This document shows positions 46,757-55,300 of a DNA stretch of 64,000 nucleotides, piece after piece. Both the position numbers and the translations under genes were made by a program. Numbering within the stretch: position 1 is the stretch's first letter; the number at the start of each line of letters is the position of its first letter. The notes below the pieces were generated by a model, which saw nothing but the letters and a program-made list of their open reading frames with translations, did no database searches and was not told the DNA's origin. This DNA is from Aurantiochytrium sp. KH105 (lineage: Eukaryota > Sar > Bigyra > Thraustochytrida > Thraustochytriidae): assembly GCA_003116975.1 (NCBI GenBank), contig BGKB01000134.1:62001-126000 (forward strand). The letters run 5' to 3'.

Positions 46757-47779
46757 CTACAGGCTGACAGAATAGCCATATGTCCATGAGATGCGCGCAA
46801 GATTGGCTGTTTCTTCGGCATTGAAAGGGCGTGTGATGGACGACTTGATGTTGGATGCGCGGCGCGTTCGCGCAGCCACAGCCTGGAAGAGAGGTCCCGA
46901 TTTGCACTCATCACACTGAATGCACGGATTAAGGCGAAAAGGCCCGTCTTCGTACTGGAACGGGTGACAGATGTTGTTGCCGTTCATCGTATTCTTGCAA
47001 ATATCGCAATAGTCGACATTGAGCGTTTTGCAAAGAGGATTCAAGTTGCTGCACTTGAACTTCGTACTCTCGTTCGGGGCACTGTTGCGGTAGCTAAAGC
47101 ATGTAGCCGCGCATCCTTGCGCAGTAGAGATGGTGTTCCAAAACCAGATGTCGCGGCACTTGTGGCGCAAGCCCATTCCTTGGATGCAGTTTTTGCCATT
47201 GCGAATCTCGACATCGCTCAGACCAAAAGTCAGAAAGTCAATGAGGGATGACATCGCACACGACTTGGTCATCTCGGTCATGGTCGAGCGCGTGCGCACA
47301 TAGACGGCAAGCGCCTGGAGGGGCGAGCACGCTCCGCACTGTCCCAGATGCGTCACGAATTTGCCAAGATATGCCCCGCCAGAGTTGGTGCCATTGACGT
47401 CCTCTGTGCCGGTCAGGTCGGTCGTCAATCTGTAGACCAGCTGAGGCTCGTCCTCGTCGCCCAAGCTCAGCACCTCGGCGTAGCAGTCGACGCCTTCCTG
47501 GACCTGCAGCGCGTGGTTATTGATGTCCACCATAGCATAAGGGTTCGCCTTGATCTCGTCATAGAGACCTTCTTCCTCGCAGTTGACGCACTCGGACGCC
47601 TCGAGCACATCGAGCAGCGCGTCTAGCCCTTGAAGCGTCGGCCCGAACCCCGGCACGCTCAGGATCGTCTGAATGTACGTCGGCAGCGTCACGGCCACGG
47701 CGTCTGCGTCCACCTCCATGGTCACCAGCGTCGCGCACGCCATGACGCCCACCCATGCTCGCGCCATCTTCCCCATCAT
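46757..47779 (-). CDS. Secreted cysteine-rich protein, conserved-looking, unknown function
   Basis: About 340 aa from the Met at 47779; alternative Mets at 47776 and 47767. The upstream frame to 48097 is Arg/Gly/Ala low complexity. Seen: signal peptide (MARAWVGVMACATLVTMEVDA), then about 22 Cys in the mature part with C-x-x-C and C-x-x-x-C spacings: ECVNCEEEGLYDEI, QCGACSPLQALAVYVRTR, KCRDIW, GCAATCFSY, DYCDICKNTMNG and NPCIQCDECKSGP. No membrane segment after the signal. The run CGAC-SPLQ-AVY and the QCDE-KSGP box look like a conserved unit seen in secreted proteins of algae and other protists, as I recall. Inference: disulphide-stabilised extracellular or vacuolar protein. No enzyme motif is visible. 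Confidence 0.78.
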   Translation of the reverse strand: MMGKMARAWVGVMACATLVTMEVDADAVAVTLPTYIQTILSVPGFGPTLQGLDALLDVLEASECVNCEEEGLYDEIKANPYAMVDINNHALQVQEGVDCYAEVLSLGDEDEPQLVYRLTTDLTGTEDVNGTNSGGAYLGKFVTHLGQCGACSPLQALAVYVRTRSTMTEMTKSCAMSSLIDFLTFGLSDVEIRNGKNCIQGMGLRHKCRDIWFWNTISTAQGCAATCFSYRNSAPNESTKFKCSNLNPLCKTLNVDYCDICKNTMNGNNICHPFQYEDGPFRLNPCIQCDECKSGPLFQAVAARTRRASNIKSSITRPFNAEETANLARISWTYGYSVSL

Positions 47780-48222
47780 CTTCACCGCGCGCGCACGCAC
47801 GCGCCCGCGGCCGGCGCCGCCCCGCCCGCCCGCCCGCCCGCCCGCCCGCTCACCGAGACCGACTCGGCACGCCCCCTTCCCCCCCACGCGGCCCCGTCTC
47901 GCGCGCACGGACGACGCGCCGTCTCGTGTTGCCGCTCTGCCGCGCGTGCACCCCGACGGGGTCACCGCCGGGAGAACGCGTGCACAAGTAATACGGAGCA
48001 AGGCGGAGAACATATACTCCCGTGGACCCGGCCGGGGACCGCAAGCAGCAGCAGCAGCAGCAGCTGCACCATCATGATGTGCAGGATGGTCGATCAAGGA
48101 CTCGGAGAACTACTTTACTAACTGTTGGGGGGATGGATTACTCACACGAAACGGGATAGAACACAGGACACAGAGGGGGCCAGGGGAGCGGGGAGCGGCG
48201 AGAGCTGAGCGCTGGTGGCGCG
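47780..48222. other. Intergenic: Cys-rich gene promoter and protease 3' flank
   Basis: 443 bases, GC-rich, with a CCCG run at about 47819-47848 and a CAG run at about 48043-48064. No gene called. Confidence 0.45.
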
Positions 48223-49803
48223 TCATGACTCGCGGTCGATAAAGTCGAGCACGGCGGCGTCCAGATTGCCACGGTGCTCTTCGAGGTAGAGGAGGAGGAG
48301 GTCGTCCTGTGAGGCCACGGCGCCAAGGCGGCGCCCCTGAGCAGCCTGCAAGCGTCTTCGGAACTCAGAGAGCTTGTGGCCGTAGCGATCCCGGCGTTGA
48401 GCAGCCTCCTCATCCTCTCTCTCTGCAGCGTCCAAATACCCTTGTGCACTTGTTAATCCGCCAGAGCGCTTCGAGCCCATGGTGGAGGCGGAAGAGATGG
48501 AACGGCGAAAGACGTCCTTGAAGGCAGCGAGCTTCGAGGCCTCAAGACGGTCCTCGCGGTCCTCGCGGCGCATCTTGCGTAGAAACAACACTACGCCAAT
48601 AATGATAAGCAAGCCCAGCGACACCGAGACGCCAATGTAGATGCCATCCTTGTCGCTCGAAGAGCTTCCTGACGAGTCAATCGACGAAGCATCGAACGCA
48701 TAATTCGCGGCAAAGTATTTCGACGATTGACACCCGGTCTCTACGGTGCAGAACTCCTCGTTTGCATACGTCGAGCAGGGCGCATTGTAGGCGAGACCAC
48801 AGGTGACCGCGTAGGGCTCGAGGTAGTCAGCCTGGTACAAAATGTTGCACGCGCCATAAGGGCGCGAGTCGGAGCGAACATTGCGCGCCAAACGGACGTA
48901 GCCGTCTTCACCCCACGCGGGGCCCCAGGAATTTTTGGCAATATAATAGTCGACGCCGTCATCAGTTGTCCCGTAGCCGACAATGAGCAAGGCGTGGTCA
49001 ACAACGTCATCCGAGTCGCACGCCTCGTCATCCAGGACGCCACCCGTGTAAGTCAGAAAGGCATTGTTGTAGCCTGCCGAGGCCACGGATACAGGGCCAA
49101 TTTGCAGCGCCTCCAACAGCGCGTCTTCTGTGCGAGGGCTCACAGACATGATGGAGGCGCTTTCGTTGAGTGCGAAGACGCCTTGCCGCGTGTACGTTTC
49201 TGAGCAAAAGTCATCGCTCTCTGCGGCATCGGCCCGGGAGCTCTGCCCGCTCGAAGACAATATGTAAGGAAACTCTTCCTCTGTGTAAAAGTTGCCGCTC
49301 CATCCTGCAATGGCCGTGAGCTGGTTTCCGCCCGAGCACGCCTGGTTGATGCTGTTTCGCGAGCAGTCCATGACCTGCTGCTCGGAGAGCGAGATGAGTG
49401 TGCCGTAGTCGAGGGCATACCTCGCCTCGATGAGGCCCGTCGTCACAAACGCCCAGCACGTGCCGCAGGACCCCTGATACTTGACGTCGGAAATCACGCC
49501 CTCGTCCCGCCAGTCGATCGCATCCGCGACGGAGCTCGTGGTCTTCGTCGAGGTCCCCGCCGCCGCCGCCGCGCCCGACTTCGCGGTCACGGTCAGAGGC
49601 ACGTCTCGCGCGGCGAGCGCGCTCGCGTTGAGCGGCGTGAACCCGTGTCTGTGCGTCTCCGCGAAGGCCTTTCTGAAGGACTCGTCCAGGAACGGGTTCG
49701 CCGCCGCGCCGCCCCCGCCCAGCGCGCGCCGCCGCAGCCGCGCGGCCTCGGCCTCGCCCGGGGTCTCGCCGCCGCGCGCCGCCATCGCGCTCGGCATCCC
49801 CAT
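48223..49803 (-). CDS. Papain-family (C1A) cysteine protease with C-terminal membrane anchor and UBA-like tail
   Basis: 526 aa. Seen: mature-type C1A domain from about 95 (AIDWRDEGVISDVKYQGSCG) to about 330. Catalytic residues: oxyanion Gln110, Cys116 (CGTCWAF), His270 (VDHALLIVGYG) and Asn291 (KNSWGPAWGEDGY). A Cys-containing spacer follows, then a transmembrane helix about 387-408 and a charged cytosolic tail ending in a UBA/CUE-like helix pair about 498-524 (LLLLYLEEHRGNLDAAVLDF). Known: C1A proteases act in lysosomes/vacuoles and are made with signal peptide and prodomain. Odd: the N-terminus (MGMPSAMAARGG) is not a signal peptide and the 95-residue pro-region is short and non-canonical. 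Either an upstream exon is missing or the TM helix targets the protein. Inference: a vacuolar or endosomal membrane protease whose tail may bind ubiquitin. Confidence 0.88.
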   Translation of the reverse strand: MGMPSAMAARGGETPGEAEAARLRRRALGGGGAAANPFLDESFRKAFAETHRHGFTPLNASALAARDVPLTVTAKSGAAAAAGTSTKTTSSVADAIDWRDEGVISDVKYQGSCGTCWAFVTTGLIEARYALDYGTLISLSEQQVMDCSRNSINQACSGGNQLTAIAGWSGNFYTEEEFPYILSSSGQSSRADAAESDDFCSETYTRQGVFALNESASIMSVSPRTEDALLEALQIGPVSVASAGYNNAFLTYTGGVLDDEACDSDDVVDHALLIVGYGTTDDGVDYYIAKNSWGPAWGEDGYVRLARNVRSDSRPYGACNILYQADYLEPYAVTCGLAYNAPCSTYANEEFCTVETGCQSSKYFAANYAFDASSIDSSGSSSSDKDGIYIGVSVSLGLLIIIGVVLFLRKMRREDREDRLEASKLAAFKDVFRRSISSASTMGSKRSGGLTSAQGYLDAAEREDEEAAQRRDRYGHKLSEFRRRLQAAQGRRLGAVASQDDLLLLYLEEHRGNLDAAVLDFIDRES

Positions 49804-50557
49804 CCTCCCCGCCGCCGCCGCCGCGCGCCCGCCCGGAGCGCCTCGCCCGCGCGCAGCCGCGCCTCGCGATCGCCGGCCGCGCGCGCGATGGCTCCAGCGA
49901 TTGGGCGACTGCTCCTCGATCGACCGATCGATCGATCGATTGCTCTATCGATTGATTGATTGATCGATCGATCGACTGACCGAGCGCCTGCTTGCCTGCC
50001 TGCCTGCCTGCTTCGCGCAAGTTGACTTGCCTTGACTCGCCGTCTGTGCTGCAAGTGGAGAACTCGACTTCCTCGCAGGCCCCACAACACGGTATACACT
50101 GTACTACGTACACTCGCGAAGTGGAAACCCGGGCCGCACCGCCGACTCGAGGCGCCGCGCGTGCCGCAGCCGACGCTGACGGTCGGGTCGGTCACAGGCC
50201 CGCCCCTTCCCCTCCCGCAGGCGCCGCCGCTCGTGTCGCAGGGGCACCTGCGCCCCGGCTCCCGCCGCGCCGTGCTTCGCCTCGCCTCGCCTCGCCTCGC
50301 CTCGCCTCGCGCGCAGCGGCAGGCAGGCAGGCTGCGCGTGTGCATTCCATTCCATTTCGATCCCACCCGCACCGGCAGCGAGCGAGCGAGCGAGCGAGCG
50401 AGCGAGGGAGTCGGCCGGCGCACACCCCGGGAGGAGGGGTCCCCGGACACTCAGCCTGCGCACCCAGTGTGCGCCGGGCAGGGCGGTGGGTGTCTGTCTG
50501 CGAGTCACAGTCAGGTGCCGCCGGGCCGGCATCGTCGCGCGAGCCCGAGCGCGGAGG
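49804..50557. other. Divergent intergenic region between protease (-) and Asteroid-like (+) genes
   Basis: 754 bases. Holds GATC/GATT tetranucleotide repeats at 49917-49980, CCTG units at 49990-50015, CGCCT repeats at about 50278-50310 and GCGA repeats at about 50379-50406. Frames open across it on both strands are repeat-derived. Confidence 0.5.
49917..49980 (-). repeat. GATC/AATC tetranucleotide repeat in protease 5' flank
   Basis: Two blocks of GATC separated by GATT (AATC on the gene's strand), about 115-180 bases upstream of the protease start. Confidence 0.88.
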
Positions 50558-51979
50558 ATGGGCGTGCGGGGCCTGGCGCGCCTGGCGAGGACCAGGTGCA
50601 CGCCGACGCGGGTCGAGCTGGGGCCGGCGAACAAGCTTCTCATCGACGGACCTGCGCTGACGTACCATCTTTTCCAGGAGACCCGGATCCCGTGGCACGC
50701 GGGCGGCGACCTGGCCAGCTTTGCGCGCGCCGTGCGCGACTTTGCAAGCGACCTTTGCAGCTGCGGCGTTCGCCTCGAGATCTTCTTTGATCTCGCAGAG
50801 GCCGTCGATGACGCAAAGATCCAATGCACGCTTCAACGTAGAGCTGGCGACGTTCGCGCGGTGAAAAAGGTCGTCAAGGCGCTCGCCAACGCGGAGTGCC
50901 CTCCGGGCTTTGTGCTTCCACTGCTTGCCTTCGACGTCGTGCGGACTGTTTTCAAAGACTTCGGCGTCCCCGTTACAGAGGCAAGCGCGTCGGCCCCTTT
51001 CGGATGCGAGGCCGATCCTTATATTGCGCGCGCAGCGGGCCTCGATCCCTCGGCCATTGTTCTCACCAATGACAGCGACCTTCTGTGTTTTGCTCAGGTC
51101 TCCGCGGTCGCCTTTCTTGACTATCTCGAAGTGGTCGATGACTCCTTGACTGTAGTTCGCATCTTTCGGCCGCAACAGGTGGCTGCTGCTCTCGGCATTG
51201 CAGAGAAAGACTTGCCATCACTCGCTTGTCTCGTGGGCAACGATCACGGCGACCCGATGGAAATCGCGCTCTGGCACGACAAGCTGAAATTAAATCGATC
51301 TGCGCTCAACTCGCAGCAGGTCATTCTTGCTGCTGCCGCGGCACTGCGCAAACAGGGCCCGGCTCTCGCTACAAAACTTGGGTCTTCATGGCAACAAGCC
51401 CATGCTCACACAGAGGCATGGTATGGCGAGGCTTCTCAAAGCGCAAGTACGCCTAGCGTCTCTGTGACCGACTGCTATTGGTGGCCACGACCTGTCGTGG
51501 AAGACTTCGGCAAGAGTGACTTTGTTGCCGATATCTTGCGCCCTCTGCGCGAGGCGATTCTCGGCGACCAGCTTCGTTTGGAGCGAGGCCCACCACAGTT
51601 TACGCCCATCTTGCGGTGCTTCTCAGACTCGGAGAGTACGTTGCAAGAGCTTAGGTCTTGCGCAGAGCGCGTCAAGACTGGGATGAATACGGACGCAGTC
51701 ATCGACATAGCCCAATTGTGCCTGCGCATGTCGTCGATTGAACCCTTTGATGATGCTGAAATTGCGCGTATCAAGACCGTCTGGTCGAAATCAAATGAAT
51801 CGCACAATGCCTCCGCGATGGTATCCGCGAGTCATAAAATACCGACACCTCGCTTGGCATCGACGGCAAGCCTTTTGCAGGGTGTTTTGCACACGGTCTT
51901 TTCGCTCTCCGGCTCTTCCGATACGAACAAAACCATACCGCTGTCCTATTTCTTCAACGCATCACATTTGATACCATAG
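50558..51979 (+). CDS. ASTE1: Asteroid (ASTE1)-like XPG/PIN-fold protein
   Basis: About 473 aa from the Met at 50558. MGVRGLARL is the usual N-terminus of XPG-superfamily proteins; the open frame upstream to 50486 is Arg-rich. Seen: acidic active-site positions in LLIDGPALTYHLF (Asp), EIFFDLAEAVDD, CEADPYIARAAG and VLTNDSDLLCF, spread over about 30-200. Variable helical segments follow, then a C-terminal region without recognised motifs. Known: Asteroid proteins share the FEN1/XPG nuclease core; human ASTE1 is a 3'-overhang nuclease that limits DNA end resection with shieldin, and fly Asteroid affects EGF-receptor signalling. Inference: a structure-specific nuclease or nuclease-fold adaptor. 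The key Asp/Glu set appears intact, so activity is plausible. Confidence 0.85.
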   Translation: MGVRGLARLARTRCTPTRVELGPANKLLIDGPALTYHLFQETRIPWHAGGDLASFARAVRDFASDLCSCGVRLEIFFDLAEAVDDAKIQCTLQRRAGDVRAVKKVVKALANAECPPGFVLPLLAFDVVRTVFKDFGVPVTEASASAPFGCEADPYIARAAGLDPSAIVLTNDSDLLCFAQVSAVAFLDYLEVVDDSLTVVRIFRPQQVAAALGIAEKDLPSLACLVGNDHGDPMEIALWHDKLKLNRSALNSQQVILAAAAALRKQGPALATKLGSSWQQAHAHTEAWYGEASQSASTPSVSVTDCYWWPRPVVEDFGKSDFVADILRPLREAILGDQLRLERGPPQFTPILRCFSDSESTLQELRSCAERVKTGMNTDAVIDIAQLCLRMSSIEPFDDAEIARIKTVWSKSNESHNASAMVSASHKIPTPRLASTASLLQGVLHTVFSLSGSSDTNKTIPLSYFFNASHLIP

Positions 51980-52341
51980 ACAAAAGTGATGATGTCTCAT
52001 TCCAAGATCTAAACCCCCAACTTCGGAAACACAGAGAGAACTTTGTGAAGAAGAAGAGAGTATGGAAAGAAAGGCCAAGGAGGATGGATGTGTGAAAAAA
52101 TAAAAAGGAGAATTACAAATGTCTGCAAGCTTGGACACAGAAAGAAACCAGATGATCAAATTCAATCGGCCAACAACGAAAAGCTTTGTGTTAGCCCAGC
52201 CAAAGCGACAGGGTCATAACTTCTGTGGGGCTTCGCTTCAAAATAACAATGCTCAACCAAGCCAGGGCAAATGGAAGAGAACTTCGAAAAAAGAAAACTT
52301 CATGTTTTATAATAAAAAAAATGAGTTCGGGAGCAAAATTT
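51980..52341. other. Convergent 3' intergenic region (Asteroid-like and TPR genes)
   Basis: 362 A-rich bases. AATAAA-like hexamers at about 52099 and 52308 on the plus strand could serve as poly(A) signals for the Asteroid-like gene. No gene seen. Confidence 0.4.
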
Positions 52342-55300
52342 TCAATGCTGCAGGGTTGGAGCATCGGCCTCCTGGTGCTGACGCAAATGCGCTAGGGCCA
52401 GAGCAGCAGCCTCGTTCTTCTGATCTAACTCGAGTGCACGACGAAAATGATTTGCGGCATCGTGCGTAGCTCCACGGCTATAAGCAATCACACCCAGATT
52501 ATTCTCAGCCCCCGACGCATGCGCAGGAAAAGACGTAGAGACAACCTCGTACAAGAGCACAGCCTCAGAAAATTGACTTGTCCGAAAGTACGCATTCGCG
52601 AGATCCATGAGAACTCGCGCATCGCGTACCTTGGCCGCCAACACCCGCTTCGTCGGCAAAGCGTCTACAACACTCAACACAGAATTGTTCAGGTGCAAAA
52701 AGAGTGCTTTGCGGTACACACGCACAGCTTCCTCGTGCTGGCCCGACTCGACAACAATATCTCCCATGAGTCGCACGGCCTCAAAATTCATCGGAAAGTC
52801 GCGCAAAATACGCACTGCGAGGCCAACGCGGCTCGTTCTGCGATATAAGCGAGCTAATTGACACGCAAGTACGGGGCGCAGGTCACCCGCAACCTCATCC
52901 TCGTTCTCGCTATCCGTCGAAAGCTCTTGCAGACCCTCGGGGCCATCATCGCGCGTCAGGTGGTCTTCATGGCTTCCTCGCCGCTCCTCGAGCGCCTTGA
53001 GCGCCGTACGCGCATGAAGAAGCGCTGTGTCGATTCGCCCAAGCTCCTCGTTCGCAAACGCTAAATTAACCCGAGCGCTCTCTTTGCACACATTCGTGTC
53101 CTTGGCTCGCTCATCGCACAGAACGAGAACACGGTCCAAGATCTCCACCGCACGCTCGTACTCGCCCTGCTTAATGAAAACTGCGCCCAAGTTGTTCGCT
53201 GCCCCAATATGTCTCGCCAACAAAGGATGCTCGAGGTACCGTACAGCTTCATCAAAGTGGCCCAGATGAAATTTTAGGCTGCCCAAGGCGTAGAGACTGC
53301 GACCCAAGTGCTTGTTATTGAGGTACATTTTGGACACCACGAGGTCCAGGAGTGCAGCGGCTGGCTCGCCTTGTTTCTGAAGTTGAAGCCTTTCTGCATA
53401 CTCGAGAAATCCGTCAGGAGCGCAATACAGCGTTTCCGGGTTGTTTCGGGCGCTTGAAGACGCGTCCTTTCCCAGACTTGCGTGCAAGGCTGCAGCCGCC
53501 TGCGCCAAAACGGCAAAGCTTTCCTCTTGGGTCCCGCTCACATTATCTTCAAGGCGGAGCAATGCAAGTCCGCGCATCGCGAGTTCACATGGGCTTGAAG
53601 AGCTGGCGTCTTGAAGGACCCGGACGGCTTCCCGCGGTTGTCCGGCCTCAAGAAGGAGAAAGGCGCGACCCGACGTTTGCCCAGCGCTCGTGAAATGTGC
53701 AAGAGACACAGCGCGCGCATGGCGGGCCACCGCGTCCGTGACAAGAGCACTGGCGTCGTGGCAGGCCCACGCGGAAAGAATATGCATTTCCTTGACGAGA
53801 CGGTCCTCTTTCGGAAGGGCCGAGAGAGCCCACCATGCGTGCATCGCTGCCGCCATGGGTCGGGAACGGCCAAAGAAATGCCGTGCGAGATGTGCGTGAA
53901 CTAGTGTCGAGACAGACGACATGAGCGGAGCTTGATCCAAATCACGACCCACGGAGAGGCGCTCCGCAATGAGCAGATGCGCGGCAAATGCTTCCATTTC
54001 AGCATCGGCACTCGCCAGCGCTGCAGTGAACTCGTTGCCCAACACGGATCCGAGGCGTTCTGCAGTTGCATCAGATAATGCCCTCCTTTCCTCTCGCGTT
54101 TCCGCTTCTTCGAGGGTAGCCTCGTGCACGGCAAGAGCAACGGCGCTTGAATTCTCGCTGTATGATTTTGCAAGCGAAGTGGCGGCCAATGCTGCTCGGG
54201 CAGGCGGACTGGCGTGGCGAAGCGCGTCCACGAGAGCATAGGCGCGTTCACCTGCCGCAGGCAGCGCCATAATAGCGTCAATTGCACGTGGAAGATCCTC
54301 GGAAAAAGTCGCGAGCTGGCTTGCATACGTCGAAGCGGCGCGCGCTCTTGAGCGTGCAGCAACAATTTTGGCGACGCGGGCTCGTTGTGATGGCGCGCTG
54401 CGCACGGCATCCAGCGCCTCGTCCAAAAGGCCCCAGGACTCGAGGTCATCGGTGGCGTTGGCGAGCCGCACGGCTTCCTCCATTTGTCCGGCTGCGCGAA
54501 GAGTTCGCAACAAGTGGGTGTCGGCCAGCAACGAGCCCCTGCTGGACGCTCGAGCAAACCAGAGTGCAGGGCCCGACTGGCCATCTGCCGCATAAACATA
54601 ACTGAGCTCGCGAAGTGCTGGCGCGCCCGCGCCAACGTCAATAGCGTCCACAAGAAGGTCCGAGGCGTCTTGTGGCCGTCCAAGACGCCGTAAGACGCTT
54701 CCAAGCTCCAACAGGGTCCGCGCATGCATGGCGTCGACAGTCTCAAAGGCCCAGCTCCACGGAAACATTTGCGCAGAGCTTGAGGGAGGAATTGTTGCTG
54801 TTGCCTCATCCTTTGGCGCGGATGAGGCGCCATTGCTTATGTGGTGAGCTCGCGACGTGAAGACGAGAACTCGCGTGAGATACGTAGCTGTGAGCTCGAG
54901 ATCCCTGGGCTCGCGCTCGTCATAGAGACGGGCCAATCGGTAATGTGCATCAGCAGCTGCGCGCGTCGAATTGTCTTGCATGCTCGCAATGGCCTCGAGA
55001 AAAGCATCACGAACTTGCTCAATGCTAGCCTCGGATCGGCTGGCAAGCTCCACCCCGAGAGCGTGGAATGCAGCGGGCTCCTCTGGATGCGCACGCGTCG
55101 CATCTTGAAGCATTTCGAGCCTTTTGGCCTTGCCAACAGCGTGAGCAGTCCAGAGCATTGCGCTAAGATGCGCGGGACCATTAGGATTCAAGAGTGTCAT
55201 GGCTCTACCAAGGTGATGCAACGCCATGTGACGGTCGCCCATGCTAAGCAGAACGACGCCGAGTTCGAGCTCAGCGCGCGGGGCGAGTGGGGAGGCCTCG

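Noticed and set aside
46195-46914. 239-codon minus-strand ORF
   Set aside because: Overlaps the end of the Cys-rich gene in another frame; Ser/His/Lys-rich with no domain.
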